A DNA stretch of 64,000 nucleotides, taken from assembly GCA_965204095.1 (NCBI GenBank), contig OZ241991.1, positions 2,976,001-3,040,000 on the forward strand. Reading direction: 5' to 3'. The stretch is from JAPPLB01 sp965204095. GTDB taxonomy: Bacteria; Acidobacteriota; Terriglobia; Bryobacterales; UBA6623. The notes beneath the pieces were generated by a model. That model was not told where the DNA came from. It was given only the letters and a program-made list of their open reading frames with translations, and did not search any database. Both the position numbers and the translations under genes were made by a program. Shown piece after piece: positions 8,724-18,630 of this stretch. Each line of letters starts with the position of its first letter. Position 1 is the first letter of the stretch.

Positions 8724-9473
8724 ATGGGTTTGCTCGAAGACAAGGTCACGGTCGTCACCGGCGCTGCCGCAGGCATTGGGCGTGGAGTCGCTGATCTGTT
8801 CGCGCGGGAAGGCGCGGTCGTCTACCTGCTGGACGTGGATGGAGCCGGAGCGGAAGCCGCCGCCGCCGCAATTCGCAAGGGCGGCTCGACGGCCCACGCC
8901 TTCGCGGCGGACGTCAGCCGGCGAGAGACGATCGAGCCGGCCGTCAATGACGCACTCGAGCGTTACGGACGGATCGATGCCGTCGTCAACAACGCGGGGA
9001 TCTATCCGCGCCGGACCTTCGAAGACATGACCGAAGCCGAGTGGGACGAGACGCAGAACGTCAACGTCAAGGGCATGTTCCACATGACGAAGCTCGTGCT
9101 GCCGCACATGCGGGCGCGGCGGTCGGGGAAGATCGTCAACATCTCGTCGGTGACTTTTTTCAAGGGCTTTCCCCGCTTGACGCACTACGTGGCGTCGAAG
9201 GGCGCGGTGTTGGGATTCACACGTGCGCTGGCTCGGGAGATCGGTCCCGACAATGTCTCTGTCAACGCGGTGACTCCCGGTGCGATCGAAACCGAGGGAG
9301 AGAAGGTTCACGCCAACCCCGATGACATCGCCAGGATCATGGAGGAACAGTGCCTGCGCCGCAGAATCCTTCCCGTTGACGTGGCGCGGGTGTGCTTGTT
9401 CCTGGCCAGCGAGTTGAGCGATGGCATGACGGGACAGACCGTGAACGTTGACGGCGGTCTGGTAATGTACTGA
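8724..9473 (+). CDS. SDR family oxidoreductase (classical, glucose/3-oxoacyl dehydrogenase type)
   Basis: 249 residues from ATG 8724. Classical SDR motifs: nucleotide-binding TGAAAGIG, NNAG for the central sheet, catalytic Ser in NISSVTF and Y-x-x-x-K as YVASK, and the C-terminal VNVDGG end that binds cofactor. The length matches the family. The enzyme should oxidise or reduce an alcohol/ketone with NAD(P); substrate not defined. The Shine-Dalgarno-like AAAGGCAGG immediately before the start is contributed by the right end of the repeat element, an unusual arrangement. The M81 peptidase gene begins four bases after the stop, so the two are cotranscribed. Confidence 0.93.
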   Translation: MGLLEDKVTVVTGAAAGIGRGVADLFAREGAVVYLLDVDGAGAEAAAAAIRKGGSTAHAFAADVSRRETIEPAVNDALERYGRIDAVVNNAGIYPRRTFEDMTEAEWDETQNVNVKGMFHMTKLVLPHMRARRSGKIVNISSVTFFKGFPRLTHYVASKGAVLGFTRALAREIGPDNVSVNAVTPGAIETEGEKVHANPDDIARIMEEQCLRRRILPVDVARVCLFLASELSDGMTGQTVNVDGGLVMY

Positions 9474-9477
9474 GTCG

Positions 9478-10956
9478 ATGCGCGTCGGGCTCGGTTACCT
9501 TCTTCAAGAAACGAACACCTTTTCCCCGGTCGAGACGCGGGTTCACGATTTCCACCCGCTTTTCGGCGAAGCGCTGTTGGATCAATGGCAGGGCAGCCGA
9601 ACCGAGATCGGCGCCTTCCTCGATACGCTGGGTCCTACAAATCACGAGGCGGTTCCCTTGTTTGCCGGGTGGGCGATGACGGCGGGCTGCATGTCCGCCG
9701 GGACGTTCGCCGGTCTGAAGCAATCGGTGGTTGACCAGGTTCGCGCCTCCGGCCCCTACGACGGACTGCTCCTCGCGCTGCATGGCGCGCTGTCGGCTGA
9801 AGGTACCGACGACTGCGACGGCGTGCTGCTGGAGGCGATTCGCGCAGCGGTCGGCCGGGACGTCCCGATTGTCGCCACGTTGGACTTGCACGCCAATGTG
9901 ACGGCGAAGATCACCGCCATGGCCGATGCCGTGATCGGCTACCGCACCTACCCGCACGTCGACATGTACGAGGTGGGGCAAGAGGCGGCCGAACTGATGC
10001 TGCGGGTTCTGAACGGCGAGGTGCGTCCGGTGACCGTCATGCGGAAGCTGCCGCTCATCGTGCCGCCGGAGAATCAGCAGACGACCCACGGGCCCATGAA
10101 GGAAGTCTGGGACACGGCGTGGGCCTGCCGGCGGGCGAATTCAGGGGTTCTGTCCGTTTCGGTGTTCGGCGTGCAGCCCTGGCTCGACATCGACGAGATG
10201 GGCTGCGCGACCCTGGCGGTGACGGATGCCGACCCGGACTCCGGGCGGCGTTGTGTCCGGGAGTCGGCGCGGGAGCTCTGGGATCGGAAGGGAGAGATGG
10301 AGGTCGGGCGGATCGCTCCCCGGCAGGCGGTCCGTGATGCGCTCGCAATCGAAGGCGGACCGGTCGTGCTTGCGGACACCGGAGATGCTCCTACGTCGGG
10401 AGCGCCGGGCGATAGTGCGGAGCTGCTGCGGTTGTTGTTGGAAGAAGCGCCGGATGCGCCCTCGCTGGCTTGGGTGCGCGACCCCGCGGCCGTTGCAGCC
10501 GCCTGGAAGCTGCGGCCCGGCGATTCGATTCGCACCCGCGTCGGCGGCATGTTCACCAACGATCTGTTCCGGCCTGTCGAGATCGAGGGCCGGGTTCGCT
10601 CGCTTTCGGACGGGCGGTTTGTTTTTCGTGGCGCCTACAACCACGGGATGCTGAACGAGATGGGGCGCACGGCCGTGATCGAAGTGGGCCGGATTTCGAT
10701 GGTTGTTTCCGAAGAAGCCGCGAGCGGCATCGGTACCGATGTTTTCCGCAGCCAGGGGCTCGAGCCGGAGTACCGCAAGATGATCGTGGTGAAATCCGCG
10801 AACAGTTTTCGCTCCGAGTACGGCCCGTTCATGGTCGAGGCGATCATTGTGGACAGCCCGGGACTGAGTTCGTCGAATCTCAGGTCATTGCCCTACAAGC
10901 GCGTATCGCGGCCGATTCATCCGCTGGATGAGATCGAAGACCCGTTCAGGGTGTGA
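9478..10956 (+). CDS. M81 family metallopeptidase (MlrC-like)
   Basis: 492 residues, the usual family length. N-terminal MlrC domain: RVGLGYLLQETNTFSP at the start, LALHGAL near residue 103, TLDLHANV near 140 and YRTYPHVD near 165; the Asp/His clusters are the expected zinc ligands. C-terminal MlrC domain: LADTGDAPTSGAPGDS near 305, GMFTNDLFRPVEIEGR. The namesake removes linearised microcystin, but most members have unknown amide substrates and occur with SDR and transport genes. Cytoplasmic; no signal peptide. It is coupled to the SDR gene just upstream, suggesting a shared small-molecule pathway. Confidence 0.92.
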   Translation: MRVGLGYLLQETNTFSPVETRVHDFHPLFGEALLDQWQGSRTEIGAFLDTLGPTNHEAVPLFAGWAMTAGCMSAGTFAGLKQSVVDQVRASGPYDGLLLALHGALSAEGTDDCDGVLLEAIRAAVGRDVPIVATLDLHANVTAKITAMADAVIGYRTYPHVDMYEVGQEAAELMLRVLNGEVRPVTVMRKLPLIVPPENQQTTHGPMKEVWDTAWACRRANSGVLSVSVFGVQPWLDIDEMGCATLAVTDADPDSGRRCVRESARELWDRKGEMEVGRIAPRQAVRDALAIEGGPVVLADTGDAPTSGAPGDSAELLRLLLEEAPDAPSLAWVRDPAAVAAAWKLRPGDSIRTRVGGMFTNDLFRPVEIEGRVRSLSDGRFVFRGAYNHGMLNEMGRTAVIEVGRISMVVSEEAASGIGTDVFRSQGLEPEYRKMIVVKSANSFRSEYGPFMVEAIIVDSPGLSSSNLRSLPYKRVSRPIHPLDEIEDPFRV

Positions 10957-11034
10957 TCATGCGTCATGAGAGCGGGCGATGGATGGTGCTTCATGACGGC
11001 GCCCCGGCAGCGGCTCACACGGGTTGAGCGAAGC

Positions 11035-14000
11035 ATGCCGCTCCTGCGCGTGGCTTCCTTGTCGGTTCTGTTCCTGCTGCCGGCTTGCGCTCCCCGTCTT
11101 CCTGAAAGCGACCCGATTGAACCCCGGCAGGCTCTGAAAACCTTCGAGGTCGCCGATGGGTTCCGCATCGAAATGGTGGCGTCCGAGCCGATCGTGCTTG
11201 ATCCGGTCGAAATCGCGTTTGACGAAAACGGCGGACTCTATGTGGCCGAGCTGGTCGACAATCCGGACGACCCTCCCGAGGGCGAGCCGGCGCGCAGTCG
11301 CATCGCCTATCTCGAGGACACCGATGGCGACGGTGCGATGGACCGGCGCACCGTGTTCGCGGAGAACGTGCTGACCGCCGAAGGTGTCCAGCCCTGGAAG
11401 GGCGGAGTGATCGTGACCGCCGCCCCGGACATCCTGTACCTCAAGGACACCGACGGCGATCGCAAGGCCGATGTCCGGCAGGTGCTCTATACCGGGTTCG
11501 CAATGGAGAATCCCGAGGGGCGCGTCAGCAACCCCCGCTTCGGTCTGGACAACTGGATCTATATCGTGAACCACGGCTATCCCGGCGAGATTCGCTCGCC
11601 GGACCGCGCCGATCTGCCGCCGGTTCAGGTTCGCGGCTGGGATTTTCGGTTCCATACGGAACGTGGCGAAGCGGGCCCGGCGTCGGGCGACGGGCAGTTC
11701 GGGATGTCGTTCGACGATTGGGGTAATCGCTACGTCTCGCACAACACGACCCACATTCGGCAGGCGGTGATCCCGGCTCGATACCTGATGCGGAATCCGT
11801 TCCTGACGCTCACGGGAGCGGATCAGGATATTTCCGATCACGGCCGGCCGGCGCCGATCTACCCGATCAGTCAGCCCCAGCAGTGGCGCATCGATCGCAC
11901 CACGGCCCGGCAGAAACGCTACCAGGAAACGCGGCCCGGCCGCATCGAGCGCTTGGCGGGCTACTTCACCGCCTCGTGCGGCGCGACGGTGTTCACGGGC
12001 GATGCCTTTCCGGCGGACTTCGCGAACAACGTGATCGTCAGCGACGGGAATGGAAATCTGGTCCACCGAGACATCATTTCTCCCGGCGTCTCCACGATGA
12101 AGGCGAGCCGTTGGCCGCAGGAGGAGGATTTTGTGCGCTCGACGGACAGTTGGTTCCGGCCGGTGAACTTCGCCAACGGCCCGGACGGGAACCTCTACAT
12201 CGTCGATTACTACCGGCAGTATCTGGAGCACCCCGATTTCATTCCCGACGCGGTGCAGGAACGGCTGCGGATGGACTTCTACCGCGGCTTCACGCGGGGA
12301 AGGATCTACCGCATCGTCCCGGAAGAGCCGCGGACGGTTCGGAGGGAGAAGCCGAATCTCGGATCGGCATCCCCGCAAGCGCTCGTGGCGCTGCTCGATC
12401 ACTCCAACGGCTGGCATCGCCGCACCGCCCATCGATTGCTGTTTGAGAGGCAGGACGAAGCGGCTGTTCCACTGCTGCGGGAAATGGTCGTGCGGGCCAA
12501 GACGCCCCAAGGGAGGATTCATGCGCTGTGGGTACTCGAAGGATTGTCGGCGCTCGATGCTTCGCTCGTGGAAGCGGCCCTTGAAGCCCCTCATCCCGGA
12601 GTCCGTCGGAACGCTGTTCAGCTTGCCGAGTATTTCTTGCCTGATCTGACCCCCAGCTTGATTGCGCTTGTGGATGATGACTCGTCACAGGTTCAGTTGC
12701 AGTTGGCGTTGACGTTGGGCGAGGTCATCGGCGACCCGCGTGTGCTTCCCGCGATGGCTAGGCTGGCGGCGCGCTATGCGGACGACCGGTGGTTTCGCAT
12801 GGCGCTGGCGAGCGCGCCCCCGGAGACGGCGATACCTCTGTTGACAACGTTGGTGAGGCAGGAGAGGGATTTTCTCGCGTCGCCGTCCGACGATGCCGCT
12901 CCGTTGCTGAGCGAGCTGAGCCGCATCGTAGGAGCCCGGCGTGAGATGGCCGGGATCAGCCGTTGGCTGAGGGCGCTGGCGGTGACCCGGGCCCTGCGGC
13001 ATCCCGTGTGGCGGGTGGCGTCATTGCGGGGCCTGGCCGCGGGACTCGAGCTGGATGGCCGCACGGGCCGGCGTTCGCGGGCGATCGAGAAGGCCATCGC
13101 CGCAGTACTCGACGATCCCGACAGCAACGTGCGGGCGGCGGCGCTCGATGTGGCGCAGTACTTCGAGTTGCCGGCGCTGATTGACCAGGCGCTGACCGAG
13201 GCGGCCAACGACGATCTGCCCCCGGCCGTTCGCGCATCCGCGGTCCGGGCCTTGCGCGGCGCCGCGTTCTCGGCGGCGCGGCCAGTCGTGGAAGCGATCT
13301 TGACTTCACCGAATCCGCAGGAATTGCAGACGGCGGCGGCCCGCACGGCGGCGACGTTCGACGACGAAGGGGTGGCGGATACGTTGCTCGGCGGATGGCG
13401 CGGCTATGGACCGGCGGTGCGAATCGCCGTGCTCGAGGCTCTGCTGGCGCGGCCTTCGCGGGTGCTGGCCCTGCTCGACGCCATCGAGTCCGGTCAGGTG
13501 GAACCGGGCTCTCTCGATGCGGTCACGCGCATCAAGCTGGCGCAGTATCCCGATGCCGACGTTCGGCGAAGGTCGGCGGAGGTTCTCGAGAGTGAAATGT
13601 CGGACCGTGCGCAGGTGCTTGCGGACTACCGCGATGTCCTCGATTTGGAGAATGATCCGCAGCGGGGCGAGCCGGTGTTCGAGCGCGAGTGCGCGAAATG
13701 TCATCTGCCCCGCGGAGAGCGGGGGCGGATCGGACCCAACCTCTCCGGCGTCAACAATCGCAATGCCGAAACCCTGCTCAGTCATATCCTCGACCCGAGC
13801 GCGGCAATCCGGGCCAGGTACGCCAACTACGTCCTGGTAACCCAAAGCGGCTACGTCCATGACGGGTTGCTCGCCGGCGAAACCGCCGGCACCGTGACCC
13901 TGCGCGGTGAGACGGAAGACGTGACGGTGTTGCGCCGGAACATCGCGGAACTGCGGGCCTCGACCGTGTCGCTGATGCCGGAGGGCTTGGAAGAGACGAT

Positions 14001-14052
14001 GACGCGCCAGGAACTGGCGGATGTGATCGCGTATCTGCGGGCCGGACTATGA
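11035..14052 (+). CDS. Lipoprotein PVC-type dehydrogenase with HEAT repeats and C-terminal cytochrome c
   Basis: 1005 residues if started at ATG 11035, preferred because it yields a clean lipoprotein signal MPLLRVASLSVLFLLPAC; earlier in-frame starts at 10966 and 10993 are possible. Order: a beta-propeller like membrane-bound glucose/sorbosone dehydrogenases (about 35-440; FRIEMVASEPIVLDPVEIAF, YLEDTDGDG, LYLKDTDGDRKADV), a helical HEAT-type region (about 460-860), and a C-terminal cytochrome c domain with the heme motif CAKCH and distal VSLMPEGLEETMT. This architecture is frequent in Planctomycetes, Verrucomicrobia and Acidobacteria and is assumed to oxidise sugars or polyols in the periplasm, passing electrons through heme. 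It opens the exported gene set reaching to 19968. Confidence 0.9.
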   Translation: MPLLRVASLSVLFLLPACAPRLPESDPIEPRQALKTFEVADGFRIEMVASEPIVLDPVEIAFDENGGLYVAELVDNPDDPPEGEPARSRIAYLEDTDGDGAMDRRTVFAENVLTAEGVQPWKGGVIVTAAPDILYLKDTDGDRKADVRQVLYTGFAMENPEGRVSNPRFGLDNWIYIVNHGYPGEIRSPDRADLPPVQVRGWDFRFHTERGEAGPASGDGQFGMSFDDWGNRYVSHNTTHIRQAVIPARYLMRNPFLTLTGADQDISDHGRPAPIYPISQPQQWRIDRTTARQKRYQETRPGRIERLAGYFTASCGATVFTGDAFPADFANNVIVSDGNGNLVHRDIISPGVSTMKASRWPQEEDFVRSTDSWFRPVNFANGPDGNLYIVDYYRQYLEHPDFIPDAVQERLRMDFYRGFTRGRIYRIVPEEPRTVRREKPNLGSASPQALVALLDHSNGWHRRTAHRLLFERQDEAAVPLLREMVVRAKTPQGRIHALWVLEGLSALDASLVEAALEAPHPGVRRNAVQLAEYFLPDLTPSLIALVDDDSSQVQLQLALTLGEVIGDPRVLPAMARLAARYADDRWFRMALASAPPETAIPLLTTLVRQERDFLASPSDDAAPLLSELSRIVGARREMAGISRWLRALAVTRALRHPVWRVASLRGLAAGLELDGRTGRRSRAIEKAIAAVLDDPDSNVRAAALDVAQYFELPALIDQALTEAANDDLPPAVRASAVRALRGAAFSAARPVVEAILTSPNPQELQTAAARTAATFDDEGVADTLLGGWRGYGPAVRIAVLEALLARPSRVLALLDAIESGQVEPGSLDAVTRIKLAQYPDADVRRRSAEVLESEMSDRAQVLADYRDVLDLENDPQRGEPVFERECAKCHLPRGERGRIGPNLSGVNNRNAETLLSHILDPSAAIRARYANYVLVTQSGYVHDGLLAGETAGTVTLRGETEDVTVLRRNIAELRASTVSLMPEGLEETMTRQELADVIAYLRAGL

Positions 14053-14207
14053 GAACGGCCGAGACCGTCCTGCGCTTTGCTTCGGCGACTCGCGGCTACC
14101 CTCGAAACGCAATTGAACGACCTTCCTGCTGATGAACTGCCCCGGTTGGTCGAATATCGTCATTCCCTGGTGTAAACTATTGCCAGCAGGCTGGATGGGC
14201 TTTCCCG

Positions 14208-16043
14208 GTGATCTTTTTGAAGCAATGGACGTGGCGGTGGCGAGGAATGTGTTCCATCGCGGCCGTTCTGTTTCTCGCAGCCGGCAATCTCTCCGGCCAG
14301 AAGCCGTCCGAGCCAAGCCTGCTCTCGGTCTTTCCGCTGGGCGGCCGGGTCGGGGCGACGTTCGAGACAACGGTTCGAGGCCGTTCGCTCGATGGGGCCT
14401 ACGCGCTGTGGTTCCGGTCGGACGCGATTCAGGCGCGGGTGGTCTCCATCGAACAAGAGACGGTCGAGCCGTCCGCATCCGGCAGCAGGAAGCGTAAGGC
14501 CGGCCCGGTTCAGCTTCTGCGGATCGAGGTCCACGCGAGGGAAGACCTGCCGCTAGGCACTCACCCTTTCCGGGTGGTCACGCCGCACGGTCTTTCGAAT
14601 CCGCTGACGCTGCACATGCACACGGAGCCGGTTCTGATCGAGCAGACCGAAGCGCATGAGCTCCCGCGGCAAGCGCAGCCGCTTCCCGAACACCCTCTGG
14701 CGGTTCATGGGCGGATCCATGAAGTGGGACAGGTGGACTACTACTCGTTTGACGCCCGCAAGGGCGAAGAACTCTTGTTTGAAGCCTTCTCGAGCGGTCC
14801 GCTGGACCCCGCCGTCTCCCTCTATGAACTGACCGGAAGTTGGTTCGATGATGATCGAGCCGTGCGGCTCGCCTATCACGATGATGACGTGTCGTATCCC
14901 GGCCTTTCGACGGAGTCGGCGTTGCGGTACCGCTTTACGAAGGACGGGAACTTCCTCGTGCGCGTGAACGGTTTCTGGGGATATGGGGGTCTGGACCACG
15001 CGTACCTGCTGCGGATCGTGCCGGCAGAGGCTGGCAGCACGCCGAAACCCGAAAAAAGTTCGGGTTGGAAGGAAAGGACGTGGACGCGCAGGCTCGATAC
15101 CGGTCGCATGAAAACCCTGTGGTCCCGTTCGGTTCCTGATCTGGCGCCGAGCCTGACGGACGACGAGGGTAAGCCCAGAGAAGGCGCGGTCGCTGCGATC
15201 CGGGAGATTCCCGTGGTCGATCCGGATGCCGAGCCGACCCGGGTGCCGGTCGAGCCTCCCGAGATTCCCCTGCCGGCGTTGATCGTCGGAACCCTCGAGC
15301 GGCCCGGAGATGTCGATCGCGTGCGCTTTTCCACCAGGGAAGGCGACAAGCTCATCCTCGAAGTGGAGACGCCGGGGAAAACGATTCCCGAGATGAATCC
15401 GTACTTGCGGGTTGTGGATGCCGCCGGCGTCGAGGCCTTCACGAACGTCTACTCGAACGTCAATGTAAACGGCAATGCCTCGAAGCAGATCCGGCCGAAG
15501 ACGGCTTTCGCCTTTGCGCGCGACGGCGATTTCACCTTGGATATTCGCGATATCACTGCGTCGCTCGGCGATCGGGAGATGCGCTATCGCGTGCTGGTTC
15601 GCCCCTGGGTGCCGCACATGGGCGAAGTTCACATTGCGGAAGGCCATATCAACCTGGTTGCCGGCGAAGCGAAGAAGCTCAGCGTGGTCACCGATCAGGA
15701 AGAAGGCTATGACGGCTTCGTGGTCCTGTCGATCGAAGGCTTGCCCGAAGGCGTGCGGGCCGTCCCCGGAACGGAGGTCGAGCCGGATAGCCCGCCGCCT
15801 TTCAGCGTGGGTAAGATCGAGCGCTTCAACACGAAGAGCCAGAAGGCGACGTTCGTGATCCTGCCGGACCCCGACGCCCCTGCGACGCGCATGCCTGCGG
15901 TTGCCTCGGTCTATGCGCAGCCCGTGGTGGATGGCAAGTTGGGCGACCGGATCCCCGTGAAAGATCTGCTGGTGATGGTGACGCGGCAGCCGGAGAGTGT
16001 GAGCGGGAATCAACAGAAACAATCAGCGGAGGCTTCTCGATGA
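14208..16043 (+). CDS. Secreted PPC-domain (pre-peptidase C-terminal-like) protein
   Basis: 611 residues from GTG 14208; an internal ATG at 14247 would still include the hydrophobic signal MCSIAAVLFLAAGNLSG, so the start is uncertain. After the signal an Ig/IPT-like segment (SVFPLGGRVGATFETTVRG) precedes PPC-like beta sandwiches with the recurring pattern V-D-Y-Y-S-F-x-A-x-x-G-E-E-L (near 180) and GDVDRVRFSTREGDKL (near 365). Proteins of this type are found directly beside DUF1549/DUF1501 genes and are thought to be secreted binding partners. The stop overlaps the next start as ATGA, so expression is coupled. Confidence 0.82.
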   Translation: MIFLKQWTWRWRGMCSIAAVLFLAAGNLSGQKPSEPSLLSVFPLGGRVGATFETTVRGRSLDGAYALWFRSDAIQARVVSIEQETVEPSASGSRKRKAGPVQLLRIEVHAREDLPLGTHPFRVVTPHGLSNPLTLHMHTEPVLIEQTEAHELPRQAQPLPEHPLAVHGRIHEVGQVDYYSFDARKGEELLFEAFSSGPLDPAVSLYELTGSWFDDDRAVRLAYHDDDVSYPGLSTESALRYRFTKDGNFLVRVNGFWGYGGLDHAYLLRIVPAEAGSTPKPEKSSGWKERTWTRRLDTGRMKTLWSRSVPDLAPSLTDDEGKPREGAVAAIREIPVVDPDAEPTRVPVEPPEIPLPALIVGTLERPGDVDRVRFSTREGDKLILEVETPGKTIPEMNPYLRVVDAAGVEAFTNVYSNVNVNGNASKQIRPKTAFAFARDGDFTLDIRDITASLGDREMRYRVLVRPWVPHMGEVHIAEGHINLVAGEAKKLSVVTDQEEGYDGFVVLSIEGLPEGVRAVPGTEVEPDSPPPFSVGKIERFNTKSQKATFVILPDPDAPATRMPAVASVYAQPVVDGKLGDRIPVKDLLVMVTRQPESVSGNQQKQSAEASR

Positions 16044-18577
16044 TCAGGGTTCTTCTGTCGTGCGCCCTTCTGTTCGGCGCGCTTTCCTTGTATGGCGCTG
16101 GCGAAAGCGAGTCGGAGATGGTCTCGATTCGGCTCGTGCCCGAGGCGCGGACGCTGTCGGGCAAGGCAGCTTCCCAGCAGTTCGTCGTGATGGCGAAAAC
16201 GGCTGGGGGTAAGGAACTCGACTTGACCGATCAGGCGCGCTTCACGCTCGCCGATCCGGAGCTCGCGGCGTTCCGGGAGACGGGACGGGTAATCGCGGTC
16301 CGGGACGGCGAAACGAAGGTTCGCGCGGCCATCGGGACTCACGAAGCCGAGGCGTCGTTGCGGATCGAAGGTTCCTCTGAGCAGCGGCCGTTCAGCTTTG
16401 CGCGGGACATCGGCGGGATTTTTACCCGCCGCGGCTGCAATGGCAGCGGATGTCATGGCGGCGTGAAGGGTCAGGCGGGTTTCAAGCTCTCCCACAACGC
16501 TGTCCACCCGCACGATGACTACAAGTGGATCGTCGAGGGCGGCGTGTTCCAGGTCCTGACGAACGAGTCGGAAGGACCGAAGCAGCCTCGCATCAACATC
16601 GAGCATCCCGAAGCGAGCCTGCTGTTGCAGAAGGCGACCATGCAGGTGGCGCACGGCGGCGGACCCCGTTTCGAGAAGGGCTCGGACGACTACACGACGA
16701 TTCTGAATTGGGTCAAGGCCGGCGCCCCCTACGGGCAGGAGAGCGGTGAGGATTCCACGAAAGTCGTGAGGCTCGAGACGTTTCCCACCGAGGTCGTGCT
16801 CGAACACGGCTCCCGGCAGCGGGTCCTCGTCACCGCCCACTTGTCGGACGGGACCCGCGAGGACTTCACGCATCAGGTCCTATATGAAGTGAACGAGTCC
16901 GAGATTGCGGACGTTTCCCCGGCCGGTGTGATCGAGGCGTCCAAGCCGGGCGAGACGGCCGTGTCGATCAAGGCCGCGGGCCGCAATGCGCGGGTGGGCG
17001 TGGGCGTCGTGGCTCAGCCGCTAAAAAACTACCCTGACGTGCCGCGCAACAACTTCATCGACGAAGAGGTGTTCTCGAAGCTCCGCCGATTCAATATCGT
17101 CCCGTCGGAGCTGTCGAGCGATGAGGAGTTCCTGCGGCGGGTTTGCCTCGATCTGACAGGGCGTCTGCCCCCGCCGCACCGTGTCCGCGAGTTCGTGAAT
17201 GACAACGACCCGCAGAAGCGCGGGAAGTTGGTCGAGGTCTTGTTCGACTCGCCGGAATTCGTCGACTACTGGACATTCCGTTTCTCTGACCTGTATCGCG
17301 TGGCGATCTTTCCGATCGGCATCAACCCCAAGTGGACGCAGATGTATTCGGAGTGGATCCGCGGCTTCATCGAGCGCGATCGGCCCTATGACGAGGTGGC
17401 TCGCGAGCGGATCACCGCCCAGGGCTACACCGGTCCGACGCGTCACTACCTGCCGTATCTTCAGATTCCCCCTCCCGAGAACATGATGGGCGAGGAAGTG
17501 CGTGTCTACCTGGGCCGGCGGCTGGACTGTGCGCAGTGCCACGACCATCCCTACGAGGAGTGGACACAGGATCAGTTCTGGGGGATGACGGCGTTCTTCG
17601 GGCCGATGTTCAAGCTCGGTGGAGGGGACAAGTCGGTGGTTTTTGATTTCCCGAACGGGAAAGAGGTGGCGCCCGATGTGCCCAGCCCGAAGGAGCTGCG
17701 GGTCGTTCATCCACGCACGCAAGAGCCGGTGCCGCCGACCTTGCTCGACGGAACGGTGTTCGCGTTTTCGGATACCGACCTGCCGCGGCGCGAACTGGCG
17801 AAATGGATGACCTCCCACCCGTACTTCGCCGAAGCGACGGTCAACCGCATCTGGAGCCTCTTCTTCGGACGCGGGTTCGTGAATCCGGTGGACGACTTCC
17901 GGAGCACCAATCCGCCGACGCACCCGCAACTGCTGTCGCGTCTTGCGGAGGACTTCGCGCGGAACGGCTATCTGATCAAGCATCTGATGCGCACGATCGT
18001 GACGTCGAGGACCTATCAGCTATCGAGCGCCACGAACACCACCAACGCCGCGGACAAGATCAACTATTCCCACGCGCTGCCCCGGCCCCTCGACGCCGAG
18101 ATCCTCTTCGACGCCATCACCGATGTGACGGGAGTAGAGGAGCGGTTCGAGGTCGGGACGAATCGCGGCGTCTGGAGGGGCGGCACCGCGCCGCTCGGCA
18201 CACGCGCCGTGCAGTTGAAGGAAACCGACATCTATCCGTCGGTGTTCCTGGATCTCTACGGAAGAGCCAACCGCTTCTCGGTCCCGGAGCGCGACGCGTC
18301 TCCCAAGCTGACGCAGGCGCTGCACATGCTCGCCGGTTCAACCTACAACGACAAGCTGTGGACCGAAGGGGCGCGGGTCTTTGATTTGTTTCGGCAAGGC
18401 GCCTCCGACGAAGAGATCGTTCATGAACTGTATCTCGCGGCGCTCTCGCGTGAGCCAGCGAAGCTGGAGCTACAGAATGTGAAGCAACTCATCGCGCGGA
18501 CTCCCACCAGGGAACAGGCGTTGCGGGACTTGCAATGGGCGATTCTGAGTTCGCGGGAATTTGCTGAGAACCATTGA
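16040..18577 (+). CDS. DUF1549/DUF1553 (PSD1-type) exported protein with Ig-like and cytochrome-like motifs
   Basis: 845 residues with signal MIRVLLSCALLFGALSLYGAG. Order: Ig/Big_2-like segment (about 28-110), a heme-like site C-N-G-S-G-C-H-G with four rather than two residues between the cysteines (about 134-141), a second Ig-like segment, DUF1549 (about 335-520; FIDEEVFSKLRRFNI, ending in the standard CAQCHDHPYEEW heme motif) and DUF1553 (about 590-840; ELAKWMTSHPYFAEATVNRIW, FVNPVDDFRSTNPPTHPQLL). The family is abundant in PVC and Acidobacteria genomes and almost always pairs with a DUF1501 gene, as here, 53 bases downstream. A role in periplasmic oxidative breakdown is inferred, not proven. 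Confidence 0.93.
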   Translation: MIRVLLSCALLFGALSLYGAGESESEMVSIRLVPEARTLSGKAASQQFVVMAKTAGGKELDLTDQARFTLADPELAAFRETGRVIAVRDGETKVRAAIGTHEAEASLRIEGSSEQRPFSFARDIGGIFTRRGCNGSGCHGGVKGQAGFKLSHNAVHPHDDYKWIVEGGVFQVLTNESEGPKQPRINIEHPEASLLLQKATMQVAHGGGPRFEKGSDDYTTILNWVKAGAPYGQESGEDSTKVVRLETFPTEVVLEHGSRQRVLVTAHLSDGTREDFTHQVLYEVNESEIADVSPAGVIEASKPGETAVSIKAAGRNARVGVGVVAQPLKNYPDVPRNNFIDEEVFSKLRRFNIVPSELSSDEEFLRRVCLDLTGRLPPPHRVREFVNDNDPQKRGKLVEVLFDSPEFVDYWTFRFSDLYRVAIFPIGINPKWTQMYSEWIRGFIERDRPYDEVARERITAQGYTGPTRHYLPYLQIPPPENMMGEEVRVYLGRRLDCAQCHDHPYEEWTQDQFWGMTAFFGPMFKLGGGDKSVVFDFPNGKEVAPDVPSPKELRVVHPRTQEPVPPTLLDGTVFAFSDTDLPRRELAKWMTSHPYFAEATVNRIWSLFFGRGFVNPVDDFRSTNPPTHPQLLSRLAEDFARNGYLIKHLMRTIVTSRTYQLSSATNTTNAADKINYSHALPRPLDAEILFDAITDVTGVEERFEVGTNRGVWRGGTAPLGTRAVQLKETDIYPSVFLDLYGRANRFSVPERDASPKLTQALHMLAGSTYNDKLWTEGARVFDLFRQGASDEEIVHELYLAALSREPAKLELQNVKQLIARTPTREQALRDLQWAILSSREFAENH

Positions 18578-18630
18578 CCGATGGAGTAAACTGGTAGCGG
18601 TATCATGCGGCTTTTCGAGGATTGATCGGC

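Noticed and set aside
10957..12594. 545-codon minus-strand frame
   Set aside because: Antisense to the PVC dehydrogenase; no motifs, composition typical of a shadow frame in GC-rich DNA.
14553..16022. 489-codon minus-strand frame
   Set aside because: Antisense to the PPC-domain gene and without any recognisable fold.
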